The notes below the pieces were generated by a model that was not told the DNA's origin, searched no databases, and saw nothing but the letters and a program-made list of their open reading frames with translations. From positions 62,001 through 126,000 of the forward strand of contig NZ_JAHKRO010000004.1 of the NCBI RefSeq assembly GCF_019396325.1: DNA of 64,000 nucleotides, given 5' to 3'. Source of the DNA: Nonomuraea ceibae. Lineage in GTDB: Bacteria; Actinomycetota; Actinomycetes; Streptosporangiales; Streptosporangiaceae. A program made the translations under genes and the position numbers. Shown piece after piece: positions 27,535 through 37,601 of the stretch; position 1 is the stretch's first letter, and every line of letters begins with the position of its first letter.

Positions 27535-29028
27535 ATGACCGAACTCCAGCCCAGACTCCGCGCGATCACCGATCTGATCATGGCCGAAGCCCGTGAGGCC
27601 GGCGGCAGGCACGAGTACGACGGCGCCGTCCAGGACCTGTCGCCCGAGGGCGTCCGAACCGGGCTGGCGCGCCTCGGCCAGGGCGACGCCCCCGCCGACC
27701 CGTACGACGCGCGGCACCTGGGCGTGTTCGAGGAGAGCCTGCGCGTCCAGCTCGGCGAGCTGGAGCTGCACCGCAAGAACCCGCTCATCCATCTGTCCAA
27801 CCTCGACCTGGCCTGCTACGACCGCGACTACGCCCCCGAGGCCGAACGCGCCGCCGCGAGGGCCGCCCACCTCGCGCTGTGGCCCGAGGCCGTCTCCCAC
27901 GCGATCGCCTCCCTCGACCAGGTCAGCGCCCCCGTCGCGCGCTCCCTGCTCGGCGCCGTCAAGGGCCTGGCCGCCGGCGTCACCCATGAGGCCGCCCTGA
28001 AGGCCCACGCCGACCTCGTCGCGCACGTCGAGCGCGCCGCCGGGGCCGGCGACCCCGACGCCGCGCTCGGCGGGCCCGCCCTGGCCCGCCTGATGGGCGC
28101 CGCCGAGGGCCTGGACGTGGACCTGGGCAAGCTCGCCGAACGCGCCGACGCCGAACGCGACAGGCTGCTCGCCCGGCTCGCCGACGCCTGCGCCCGCCTC
28201 GGCCAGGCCGGCCGCCCGCCGCTCGACGTCGTACGCGAGCTCGTCAAGCAGCACCCCGACGCCGACGGCGTGATCGAGGCGGCCAGGATCGGCACCGAGA
28301 AGGCGATAGCGTTCACCCGCGAGAAGGACCTCGTGCCCTACCACGACGGCGAGTGCCTGGTCGGCCTCGCGCCCGAGTCGCGCCGGTGGGCGATGGCGAT
28401 GATGTCGTGGAACGCCCCCGGCGAGCCCGCGGGCCCCTCCTGGTACCACATCACCCCGCCCGACCCGTCCTGGCCGGCCCGGGACGCGGAGGAGTGGCTG
28501 GAGGTCTTCAGCGACACCACGCTGCCCGCCATCAACGTGCACGAGGTCGCGCCCGGCCACTTCTCCCACGGCCTGGCCCTGCGCGCCGCCGGCTCCGACG
28601 TCAGGCGGCTGCTGCAGTCGCTGTCGTTCATCGAGGGCTGGGCCCACTACGCCGAGGAGCTCTGCGTCGAGGAGGGCTTCGAGGCCGAGGACCCGCGCTT
28701 CGAGATCGGCGTCTGGGTGGAGGCGCTCATCCGCGTCACCCGGCTCGCCTGCGCGATCGGCGTGCACACCGGCGCCATGACCGTGGAGGACGCCGCCGCG
28801 CGCTTCGAGGCCGACACCCACCTCGCCGGGCCCGCCGCGCTGTCGGAGGCCCGCCGCGCCTCGTTCGACCCGACCTACGGCCGCTACACCTGGGGCAAGC
28901 TGGTCATCCTCGACCTGCGCGAGCGGGCGCGGCAGGAGTGGGGCGCCGCCTTCACGCTGCAGCGCTTCCACAAGGCGATGTTCGATCTCGGCTCGCCGCC
29001 GCTGGGCCTCCTCGACGCCATTCTCTGA
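27535..29028 (+). CDS. DUF885 family metallopeptidase-like protein
   Basis: 497 residues. DUF885 proteins are predicted zinc peptidases of the gluzincin type. HEVAPGH at 336-342 supplies a HExxPGH-like metal site and EGWAHYAEE begins with Glu367, the expected third ligand. PSWYHITPPDP lies about 30 residues earlier, also typical. No signal peptide or membrane segment is seen, so cytosolic. ATG 27535 has CCGAGG upstream. Divergent from the cysteine-synthase-like gene by 44 bases. Substrate unknown. Confidence 0.85.
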   Translation: MTELQPRLRAITDLIMAEAREAGGRHEYDGAVQDLSPEGVRTGLARLGQGDAPADPYDARHLGVFEESLRVQLGELELHRKNPLIHLSNLDLACYDRDYAPEAERAAARAAHLALWPEAVSHAIASLDQVSAPVARSLLGAVKGLAAGVTHEAALKAHADLVAHVERAAGAGDPDAALGGPALARLMGAAEGLDVDLGKLAERADAERDRLLARLADACARLGQAGRPPLDVVRELVKQHPDADGVIEAARIGTEKAIAFTREKDLVPYHDGECLVGLAPESRRWAMAMMSWNAPGEPAGPSWYHITPPDPSWPARDAEEWLEVFSDTTLPAINVHEVAPGHFSHGLALRAAGSDVRRLLQSLSFIEGWAHYAEELCVEEGFEAEDPRFEIGVWVEALIRVTRLACAIGVHTGAMTVEDAAARFEADTHLAGPAALSEARRASFDPTYGRYTWGKLVILDLRERARQEWGAAFTLQRFHKAMFDLGSPPLGLLDAIL

Positions 29029-29082
29029 GGCCGGGGCCGATACACTGGGATTACCGCATTCGCCTTTGGGGGGTCTCTTTCG

Positions 29083-30630
<1,548 letters not shown>

Positions 30631-30658
30631 CCACCTCCCGCTGAAAAGCCCGGTCCCC

Positions 30659-30679
30659 CGGGAGTCGGCAGGGCTCCCG
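30659..30679. terminator. Weak hairpin between convergent guaA and DUF1905 gene
   Basis: CGGGAG (30659-30664) and CTCCCG (30674-30679) form a 6-bp stem with a 9-base loop in a G+C-rich stretch between convergent genes. No T-run follows, so terminator function is uncertain. Confidence 0.35.
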
Positions 30680-30703
30680 AGGCCCGTCAGGTCGCCGGGG
30701 CGT

Positions 30704-30979
30704 TCACCGGAGTCGTTCCTCCAGGTGGACGGTGATGGTGTCGCCGGGCCCCTTGCCGAGCAGTTCGCGGAGGGCGGCCTTCACCGGCAGTTTGTGGGTG
30801 CCGTCGCCGAGGGCCATGAACGAGCTGCGGAACGGCTGCCCGTCGATGGTGCCGCGCACCTTGACGAGCCCGCGGGTGCCGAAGAACTCCGCTGACCCGG
30901 GCATCACCACGTACGTCCAGCCGCCCTCGTTCGGGCTCTTGAGCAGGGTGGCGGTGAATTCCTTGTCCAGGGTGGTCAT
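30704..30979 (-). CDS. DUF1905 domain protein
   Basis: 91-residue small beta-barrel protein of the DUF1905 family (unknown function). The family pattern is seen in [43 protein letters not shown] and [21 protein letters not shown]. The ATG overlaps the stop of the upstream VOC gene (ATGA, 30979-30976), so the two are translationally coupled. Confidence 0.85.
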   Translation of the reverse strand: MTTLDKEFTATLLKSPNEGGWTYVVMPGSAEFFGTRGLVKVRGTIDGQPFRSSFMALGDGTHKLPVKAALRELLGKGPGDTITVHLEERLR

Positions 30980-31347
30980 CGGCCGGCCTCCTGTTCGACG
31001 ATCTCGAGGCCGTTGCCGTCGGGGTCGCGCAGCGTGAACATGGCCGGGACGCCGGGCCAGCGCAGCAGCTCGCCCACGTCGGCGCCGTGCCCGGTCAGCT
31101 CCTGGTGCAGGGCCGCGGCGTCGGGGGTGGTGAGCCGGATGCCGGTCTCGACGCCGGGGGCGCCGCCGGGCAGGAGCGCGATGGTGGTCGCGGAGCCGGG
31201 CGGGGCCACCTCGATCCATCGGCCGCCGAGCTGCTCGACCGGCGCGTCCAGGCGCTTGTCCAGCCCCAGGGTGCCGACGTAGAAGTCCAGTGCCCGGTCC
31301 TGGTCGCCGACGGGGACGCCTACGGTGTGTATGCCGGTGATGCTCAT
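30976..31347 (-). CDS. VOC (glyoxalase/bleomycin-resistance fold) protein
   Basis: 123 residues in the vicinal-oxygen-chelate fold: N-terminal [24 protein letters not shown] and C-terminal [16 protein letters not shown] with a Glu metal ligand. Such proteins bind a divalent metal and act as isomerases, dioxygenases or binding proteins; which applies here is unknown. ATG 31347 follows CCAGGAGG, a strong ribosome site. It heads a two-gene unit with DUF1905. Confidence 0.88.
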   Translation of the reverse strand: MSITGIHTVGVPVGDQDRALDFYVGTLGLDKRLDAPVEQLGGRWIEVAPPGSATTIALLPGGAPGVETGIRLTTPDAAALHQELTGHGADVGELLRWPGVPAMFTLRDPDGNGLEIVEQEAGR

Positions 31348-31539
31348 GCGGGGCCTCCTGGCGTTTGGATTCGTCGGGTATGACTCGCGTGCGGGAGAGA
31401 ACTCATCGCTCGCCGCTTCCTTCACAGCGAGATCATCCCCACATAAGAGGATCTTTCGCTCAGCCCCCGCGACCCTTATGCTGCAACTGACAAGAATCTT
31501 TACAATAACGTCACCTCACCGGATCACGGGGGACCCGCC

Positions 31540-32670
31540 ATGACACCGGTCGTCGCAGTGCTGCATTCCGAAGACGTCGCCCTGGATTTCCTGTCCGTCC
31601 TGACCCGTCACGCCGCCGACGACGTCCACGTGCTGATCGGCACGCAGGCGGAGCACGTCGTCCTGCCGGGCGGAACCCCGCTCGCCGAACGGCTGGCGCT
31701 GCTCGCGCCGTACGTGGACCCGGGCCGCAACACCGCCCCGCTCCCCACTCCGGACACGGTCGCGGACCGGCTGCGCGAGCTGCCGGAGCCGCAGGTGTGG
31801 ACGCATTCGCCCGCCGACCACCGGGCCCGCCGGGCCCGCTACGGCAGGAGTGTCGTCCAGGCCGCCGGGACCGCCGCCTGCGCGGTCGGCGACAACCCGC
31901 ACCTCCAGCTCGTCGCCGAGCGCGCCGAGGCGCTGGACGGGGCCGAGGTCGCGGCCAAGGTCGGCTTCGTCGTCGCGCACGCCGGGGCGCTGCTCAACAG
32001 CCGGGTGCCCGACCGGCTCGTCACCACCGAACGGGTGCCCGCCGTCGAGCGGTTCGCCCGCCTGGAGCGGGAGCCGGCCGACCGACTGTACGCGCTGACC
32101 GCCAGCCTGAGCGACGACGCCGCCCAGGTGACCGATCCGTGGGAGTTCGAGACCTCCGCGTACGAGGTCGCCCGGCTGGACGCGACCGCCGCTTGGGTCG
32201 CCCGCTGGTGGTTCCCTGGCGACGGCCCCCTGGTTGAAGTCGGGCCCTGCGAGGGAGCGCTCTCCCGGCGGCTGGCCGACAAGGGCTACACCGTGCACGC
32301 CGCCGAGCCGAACCCCGCCTTCCGCGCCCGCCTGGAGACCGTGCCGGGCGTCCTGGCCACGCCCGACGGCCTGGAGGAGCTGGCCAAGGCCGGCCCATCC
32401 GGCGCGTACCTGCTGAGCGAGATGCTCTACTACGGCCAGGACCTCGACCTGCTGCACCGGCTGCCCACGGACCTGCTGCTGATCTCGCTGGCCGCCGAGC
32501 GGCTCAACGACACCGTGTGGCCGTGGGTGCGCGAGCAGTCGGAGTGGACCGTCGCCGAACGCTGCGAGCTGGCCGCGCCCGCGCTGGAGTTCGTCTGCGA
32601 CGGCCGCGCCTACCTGCGCAAACGCGGCAGCCGCGGGCTGGTCCTGACGCGGGGCGGGAGGCGGGCATGA
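31540..32670 (+). CDS. NodS-like SAM methyltransferase with an extra N-terminal domain
   Basis: 376 residues. Residues about 205-360 form a NodS-type methyltransferase (PLVEVGPCEGALSRRLADKG, then VHAAEPNP). The first 190 residues are a separate domain; VVAVLHSEDVALDFLSVL and the WTHSPADHR segment recall PIG-L deacetylases but the metal motif is degenerate. Its TGA overlaps the ATG of a PIG-L deacetylase gene (ATGA), so the two work together, probably in N-deacetylation plus N-methylation of a glycan or small amino sugar. TACAAT at 31501-31506 may be its -10 box. Confidence 0.72.
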   Translation: MTPVVAVLHSEDVALDFLSVLTRHAADDVHVLIGTQAEHVVLPGGTPLAERLALLAPYVDPGRNTAPLPTPDTVADRLRELPEPQVWTHSPADHRARRARYGRSVVQAAGTAACAVGDNPHLQLVAERAEALDGAEVAAKVGFVVAHAGALLNSRVPDRLVTTERVPAVERFARLEREPADRLYALTASLSDDAAQVTDPWEFETSAYEVARLDATAAWVARWWFPGDGPLVEVGPCEGALSRRLADKGYTVHAAEPNPAFRARLETVPGVLATPDGLEELAKAGPSGAYLLSEMLYYGQDLDLLHRLPTDLLLISLAAERLNDTVWPWVREQSEWTVAERCELAAPALEFVCDGRAYLRKRGSRGLVLTRGGRRA

Positions 32671-33392
32671 GCTTCCGGACGCTGGTGGTCTCCCCGCACT
32701 TCGACGACGCCGCGCTGTCCGTCGCGGGCGTGCTGGCCACGCTGCCGCGACCGGCCGCGATCGTCACCGTCTTCGGCGGACCGGCCGCCGAGGAGGGCGA
32801 CGACCGGGGCCCGTCGGCGTGGGACCGGCTGTGCGGGTTCACCTCGACGGGCGAGGCCGTACGCGAGCGCCGCGCGGAGGACGCCCGCGCCTGCGCGGCG
32901 CTCGGCGTGGAGCAGATCGCGCTCGACCACCCCGACGCGCCCGCCGCGGGGACGTGGCTGGACGGCCTGGAGGACTGCCTGGCCGCGCACGCCGGGCCCG
33001 CCACCCAGGTCCTGCTGCCGATGGGCATCGGCAACAGCGCCCACCTCCAGGTCCGCGACCAGGCGCTGAAGACGCTGGCGAGCACCGGCGGCCCGGCCCC
33101 GTGGATCTACGCCGACCTGCCGTACGCGTCGATCGTGCGCGAGTGGGGCACCGGGGCGGCGTCGCGGGCGCTCACCGAGCACCCGCGCGCCGGCGCGCCG
33201 CTGCGCGCGCTGGAGTCGATCAGCCCGCACCGGGCCGAGCGGCTGGACGCGCAGGCGTGGGGCGCCAAACGGCGGGCCGTGCTCTGCTACGCCTCCCAGC
33301 TCGCGCCCCTGGCCAGCGAGTTCGGCGACATCCTGGCGGTGCCGGGCCCGCTCAACCACGAGCTGGTCTGGACCCTCAGCCCGGCCGGCTGA
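32667..33392 (+). CDS. PIG-L family N-deacetylase
   Basis: 241-residue zinc-dependent deacetylase of the LmbE/MshB family. Metal site VVSPHFDDAALSVAGVLA (HxDD) near the N-terminus and the histidine in GIGNSAHLQVRD. Family members remove acetyl groups from N-acetylglucosamine-containing substrates (GlcNAc-PI, GlcNAc-inositol, lipid-linked sugars). Four-base overlap with the NodS-like gene implies coupled translation. A 10-bp hairpin follows the stop. Confidence 0.85.
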   Translation: MSFRTLVVSPHFDDAALSVAGVLATLPRPAAIVTVFGGPAAEEGDDRGPSAWDRLCGFTSTGEAVRERRAEDARACAALGVEQIALDHPDAPAAGTWLDGLEDCLAAHAGPATQVLLPMGIGNSAHLQVRDQALKTLASTGGPAPWIYADLPYASIVREWGTGAASRALTEHPRAGAPLRALESISPHRAERLDAQAWGAKRRAVLCYASQLAPLASEFGDILAVPGPLNHELVWTLSPAG

Positions 33393-33399
33393 ACACGGC

Positions 33400-33429
33400 G
33401 ACTCCCGGGACCGGACGGCCCCGGGAGTC
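33400..33429. terminator. Bidirectional terminator between PIG-L and collagenase genes
   Basis: GACTCCCGGG (33400-33409) and CCCGGGAGTC (33420-33429) form a perfect 10-bp stem with a 10-base loop, placed between two convergent genes. No T-run is present, as is common in high-GC actinomycetes. Confidence 0.65.
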
Positions 33430-33442
33430 AAGGTGAGGCCGG

Positions 33443-35860
33443 TCAGAAGTCCGTCGTCACCGCCGCGCCCGAGAACGCCTTGGCCCCGTACAGGCTGACG
33501 TAGTGGTAGCCGGGCGCCGGGTTGACGACCGTCAGCGTGTGCGCGTTGCCCGCGCCCGTCGCCCGCTGCGTGTAGGACGACGTGGTGGCCCAGGAGCTGC
33601 CGCTGTAGTACAGGTCCGCGTCACCGGTGCCGCCCGACGAGGTCAGGGTGAGCCTCGCCGTGCCCGCCGGCACGTACAGGTACAGATAGGCGTAGTTCCC
33701 CGCGGACGCCGACAGGCCGCTGCGCCGGCAGTCCTGGCCGAGCTGCCTCGGGTCCGTGCCGGTGCACTCCGCCGCCGCCGTGACCGTGACCTGCTTGCTC
33801 GTGGTGTCGGTGCGGCCGCCCTCGCCGGTGACCGTCAGGCTGACCGAGTACGTGCCCGCCGAGGCGTACGTGTGGGACGGGTTGGCCGACGTGGCCGAGC
33901 CACCGTCGCCGAAGTCCCAGCGCCGGGCGGCGATCGTCCCGGTCGAGGTGTCGGTGAACGACGCCGTCAGCCCGCTCGCCGCGTACGTGAACCCCGCCGA
34001 CGGCGTCGAGCCGCCGTTGCCGAGCGAGCCCAGCCAGGTGTTCCAGTCAGCGTCGTACCGGCTGCCGATCGTGCTGGTCAGGAACGTCCGCGCGGTGCTC
34101 CACGCGCCCGTCCGGTACGAGCCCAGCACGGTGGCCACGTCGGCCGGATGCCGCTCGAACATGTAGCGGACGGCCAGGTAGCCCCACCGGTACACGCGGG
34201 TCGAATCGTGCGAATAGGTGGTGTTCCACAGCGTCGACAGCCCGTACGTGCGCTTGGCCGCCTCCGCGATCGCCGCGTCGTAGGCCAGGTTCCGGTACGA
34301 GTACGACACGTACTCGGCGAAGCCCTCGATCCACCAGATCGTCGGCGTGCTGACCCCGGCCGAGAAGTCGCCGTGCATGTTGAAGCGGCCGTCGAGGTAG
34401 TGGGTGTACTCGTGGTTGAGGTTCCAGATCTGGAAGTCGGGGCGCAGCCACTCGGCCTCGTAGGCGATGAACCGCGGCTGGTTGCCCGTCGCCGACGGGT
34501 CGCCCTCCAGGTACATGCCGCCGTTGTCGGTGTCGATGCCGAACATCGCGCCCGCGTACGTCTGGTAGTCGGCGCTGGAGTCGAACACCACGACCTCCAG
34601 CGTGGTGTTGCGGTCACCGGCGACCGGGCCGTTGTCGCGCGCCACGTCGTGGAAGAACGCGTCCTGCCCGGCCAGGCTGGAGCAGCTGCCGTCGAGCTGC
34701 GCGGAGGTCATCTGCTGGGCGCGGATCCTGATGCTGGGGCTGCAGGCGTGGGTGACGGGCAGCACCTCGGCCGCCAGCCGCTCCTGCAGGTTGCAGACGC
34801 CGTAGTAGGAGCAGTTCGGCCCGTCGTAGAAGTCGGCCATCTCGGCGACGCCGACCCACAGGGGAGCGGTGGCGCCGGTGATGGAGCTGCGCGTGAGCAG
34901 GTCGCGCGCCAGCGGCCGGACCGTGGCCCGCAGGTCGGCGTGCTGGAGGAACCGGGCCAGCTCGCGGCCCGCGTTCGAGGTCAGGTAGCCGTTGTCGGTG
35001 CCGAGCAGCGCCAGGTGGCGCGTCGCGAACGAGGTCAGCGTGTCGAGCACCCCGCGATCCGCCCGCACCGCCGCGACGAACGCCGGGAGCTGGTGCCCAC
35101 GGAACAGCACGGTGTAGACGCTGTTGACCGCGTTCAGCATCGACCACGACCCGTCGTACGAGCTGTCGTAGTCGTTGAGCAGGCGCTCGACCACGTACAG
35201 GTAGCGGTCGTTCTCGGCGGCGCTGTCGATCAGCGTGACCGCCTCCGACAGCACGTCGCCGTTGGCGTCGCTGACCGTGCCCGATCGGGGGTTGCCGAAG
35301 AACGCGTCCAGACCGGCCTGGATGGCGGTCTTCAGCGTCTGGCCGTACGCGCCGACGTCGCCGGGGTAGTACCACTGGACGTAGTAGCCGGCCCGCAGGT
35401 AGAGCACGAGCTGGGCGGTGGCGGTGCTGTTGTCGCCGGGGTAGCTCGCGCCGCTGTCGCGCAGCGCGTACGCGACGCTGACCATCTGCGACTCGCGGAA
35501 GGCCAGGTTCGCGTCCCGGCCCGTCAGGCTGAACAGGGTGCCGACGCACTCGGTGGTGGACGCCTTGATCTGCTGGACGAGCGCGCTGCCGGTACGGCTG
35601 GTGAAGTCGCTCACCGAGCAGGCGGCGGCCTTGGCGGTCCTGGCGTCGGGCGCGGCGGGTTCGTCGTAGTCGCGCCGCAGCGCGTCCTTGGAGGCGGGGA
35701 GCGGGGCCCGGTCCTTGAGGGCCAGAGGCTCCTTGCGTACGTGGTCGTCGATCGTGGCCGCGGCAGCGGTCGCGGCGGGCGGCGGCTCGGCCGCGGCCAC
35801 GGCCGGAGCCGCGACCGCGAAGGGCACGAGCAGGGCGGTTAACAGGAGCAGCTTGCGCAC
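33443..35860 (-). CDS. Secreted microbial collagenase (peptidase M9)
   Basis: 805-residue exported metalloprotease. Signal peptide MRKLLLLTALLVPFAVAAPA with AVA-type cleavage, then a propeptide-like segment, an M9 N-terminal activator domain (about 110-370), and the catalytic domain with HEYTH (His483, Glu484, His487) and Glu512 in WWIEGFAEY as third zinc ligand. A PKD domain (about 615-695; RRWDFGDGGSATS) and a C-terminal PPC-like domain (about 710-805) probably bind collagen. GTG 35860 follows GGAGG. A run of ten G (plus strand) sits just upstream of the ribosome site. Divergent from a LysR gene, its likely regulator. Confidence 0.93.
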   Translation of the reverse strand: MRKLLLLTALLVPFAVAAPAVAAAEPPPAATAAAATIDDHVRKEPLALKDRAPLPASKDALRRDYDEPAAPDARTAKAAACSVSDFTSRTGSALVQQIKASTTECVGTLFSLTGRDANLAFRESQMVSVAYALRDSGASYPGDNSTATAQLVLYLRAGYYVQWYYPGDVGAYGQTLKTAIQAGLDAFFGNPRSGTVSDANGDVLSEAVTLIDSAAENDRYLYVVERLLNDYDSSYDGSWSMLNAVNSVYTVLFRGHQLPAFVAAVRADRGVLDTLTSFATRHLALLGTDNGYLTSNAGRELARFLQHADLRATVRPLARDLLTRSSITGATAPLWVGVAEMADFYDGPNCSYYGVCNLQERLAAEVLPVTHACSPSIRIRAQQMTSAQLDGSCSSLAGQDAFFHDVARDNGPVAGDRNTTLEVVVFDSSADYQTYAGAMFGIDTDNGGMYLEGDPSATGNQPRFIAYEAEWLRPDFQIWNLNHEYTHYLDGRFNMHGDFSAGVSTPTIWWIEGFAEYVSYSYRNLAYDAAIAEAAKRTYGLSTLWNTTYSHDSTRVYRWGYLAVRYMFERHPADVATVLGSYRTGAWSTARTFLTSTIGSRYDADWNTWLGSLGNGGSTPSAGFTYAASGLTASFTDTSTGTIAARRWDFGDGGSATSANPSHTYASAGTYSVSLTVTGEGGRTDTTSKQVTVTAAAECTGTDPRQLGQDCRRSGLSASAGNYAYLYLYVPAGTARLTLTSSGGTGDADLYYSGSSWATTSSYTQRATGAGNAHTLTVVNPAPGYHYVSLYGAKAFSGAAVTTDF

Positions 35861-35870
35861 ACGAACCTCC

Positions 35871-35880
35871 GGGGGGGGGG
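35871..35880. repeat. Homopolymer of ten G/C in the collagenase leader
   Basis: Ten consecutive G on the plus strand directly precede (on the minus strand) the GGAGG ribosome site of the collagenase gene. Such tracts are prone to slippage in replication and in sequencing. Confidence 0.8.
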
Positions 35881-35944
35881 TATCCGCATGGATGCGAGGT
35901 CGGTCCGAGTGTGAAAGTCATCGGTCAAAGTGGGTCATACACCC

Positions 35945-35967
35945 GGGCATAAGTGTTGCGTATGCCC
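35945..35967. promoter_or_regulatory. LysR-type operator between collagenase and lysR genes
   Basis: GGGCATA (35945-35951), 9-base spacer, TATGCCC (35961-35967): a perfect palindrome including a T-N11-A core, 12 bp upstream of the LysR gene and 84 bp upstream of the collagenase start. Classic layout for LysR autoregulation and divergent control. Confidence 0.65.
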
Positions 35968-35979
35968 TAATTTCTGGTC

Positions 35980-36936
35980 ATGGACCTCGACCTCAGGCAC
36001 CTCCGGATGGTCTGTGCGATCGCCGAGACGGGCAGCGTGACCCGAGCCGCCGCCCGCCTCGGCCTGTCGCAGCCCGCCATGACCAATCAGCTCAGGAAGG
36101 TCGAGGAGAGCGTCGGGGGAGAGCTCTTCGTCCGCAGCCACGCCGGTGTCGAGCCGACGCCGCTGGGCCGCCAGGTCATCGCGCGGGCCAGAATCGTCCT
36201 GTCCGAAATCGACGCGCTCTTCGGCGACCTGCGCGACACCGGCGCCGCCACCGCCGGGCTCCAGCTCGGCTGCGTCCACCTGGCCTGCGTGGGCAGCGTC
36301 GTGGACCGGGTCACCGAGGCGCTGCCCGGCCGGCCCATCTCGCTGCGGATCGAGCCGTCCGCCGTCCTGCTCGCCGACGCCCTGGCCCACGGCAAGCTCG
36401 ACGCCGCGCTCATGGGCATGATCGAGGGCTTCGACGTGCCGCTGACCGTGCCCGTCGTCACCCGGACGCTCGTCCCGCGCTATCCGATCTTCGTCGCGCT
36501 GTCGGCGGAGCACCCGCTGGCCTCGCAGCCTGAGATCGACCTCGCCGACCTCAGGAACGAGCGCTGGATCAGCCCGCCCGGTGCCGACGACGGCTCGCTG
36601 GCCGCGCTGCGCGCCTCCTGCCGCGCCGCCGGGTTCGAGCCCGACGTCCGCTACGACGCCCCCAGCGGCGCGGGCCGCCCCCTGGTCGCGGCCGGGCACG
36701 GCATCCGTCTGGTCGACCCCACCTGGCCCGAGCCCGAAGGCACGGTCGTCCGCCCGCTCGCCGGGGAGCCCCAGGTCGCCCGCCTCATCCTGGCCTGGCG
36801 CCGCGACCGGCTCAGCGCCACCGCCGCAGCCGCCGTCTACCGGGGCCTGGCCCGCGCCTTCGAGGATCACGTGGAGGACAATCCGGCCTTCACCCGCTGG
36901 TGGCGCACCCACCCGGAAGTCCATCCTCTCCTCTGA
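35980..36936 (+). CDS. LysR family transcriptional regulator
   Basis: 318 residues: helix-turn-helix LRHLRMVCAIAETGSVTRAAARLGLSQPAMTNQLRKVEES over residues 5-45, then a periplasmic-binding-like effector domain. Atypical C-terminal ENPAFTRWWRTHPEVHPLL-like tail. Divergent from the secreted collagenase with a palindromic LysR box between them, so it probably controls it. Inducer unknown. Confidence 0.92.
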   Translation: MDLDLRHLRMVCAIAETGSVTRAAARLGLSQPAMTNQLRKVEESVGGELFVRSHAGVEPTPLGRQVIARARIVLSEIDALFGDLRDTGAATAGLQLGCVHLACVGSVVDRVTEALPGRPISLRIEPSAVLLADALAHGKLDAALMGMIEGFDVPLTVPVVTRTLVPRYPIFVALSAEHPLASQPEIDLADLRNERWISPPGADDGSLAALRASCRAAGFEPDVRYDAPSGAGRPLVAAGHGIRLVDPTWPEPEGTVVRPLAGEPQVARLILAWRRDRLSATAAAAVYRGLARAFEDHVEDNPAFTRWWRTHPEVHPLL

Positions 36937-36940
36937 CCGA

Positions 36941-36973
36941 TCTCACCAAGACGAGACGTACCGTCTCACCAAG
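36941..36973. promoter_or_regulatory. Operator candidate upstream of TetR gene
   Basis: GAGACG (36953-36958) and CGTCTC (36962-36967) are inverted arms around TAC. In addition TCTCACCAAG is directly repeated at 36941-36950 and 36964-36973. The site is immediately upstream of the TetR start and of TAGCCT (36978-36983), a possible -10. Confidence 0.5.
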
Positions 36974-36989
36974 GTGGTAGCCTGACCCC

Positions 36990-37601
36990 ATGCCCGAGTC
37001 CAAGAAGCCGAACCCCGCCCGCCGCAGCGAGCGCTCCCGGCAGGCGATCCTCCAGGCCGCCCGCGAGCTGATCTCCGAGCTGGGCTACGCCAAGGTCTCG
37101 ATCGAGGCCATCGCGGCGCGGGCGGGCGTCGGCAAGCAGACCATCTACCGCTGGTGGCCGTCGAAGGGCGCCGTGGTCTTCGACTCCTTCCTGGCCCTCA
37201 GCCAGGACCCGGCCGGCGAGAACATGGCGCTGCCCGACACCGGCGACCTGGCGGCCGATCTCAAGCTCGTCATGCGGGCCACGGTCGCCGAGCTGGCCGA
37301 CCCCGCCTTCGACGCGCCGATCCGGGCGCTCAACCAGGAGATCATCGGCGACCCCGGCCTCGCCGCCCAGTATCGGGAGAAACTCGCCCACCCCGTGGAC
37401 GAGATCAAGAAGGAACGGCTCCGCAGCGCCCAGCGGGCCGGCCAGCTCGATGCCGACGCCGACCTCGACCTGGTGCTGGAGATCCTCTACGCCCCCCTGT
37501 ATCACCGCTGGCTGCACCGCTCCGGCCCGCTGACGGACGACTACGCCGACGCCCTCGTCGAGGCCACGCTGCGCGCCTTCGCCCCGGGTCAGGACGGGTA
37601 G
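36990..37601 (+). CDS. TetR family transcriptional regulator
   Basis: 203 residues with helix-turn-helix VSIEAIAARAGVGKQTIYRWWPSKGAVVFD at about 37-66 and a TetR_C-type ligand domain (LMRATVAELADPAFDAPIRAL-like region, then DEIKKERLRSAQRAGQL). Operator-like inverted and direct repeats lie directly upstream, so it is probably autoregulated. No divergent target gene is present; the 3' end overlaps the convergent deacetylase gene by 13 bases. Confidence 0.9.
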   Translation: MPESKKPNPARRSERSRQAILQAARELISELGYAKVSIEAIAARAGVGKQTIYRWWPSKGAVVFDSFLALSQDPAGENMALPDTGDLAADLKLVMRATVAELADPAFDAPIRALNQEIIGDPGLAAQYREKLAHPVDEIKKERLRSAQRAGQLDADADLDLVLEILYAPLYHRWLHRSGPLTDDYADALVEATLRAFAPGQDG

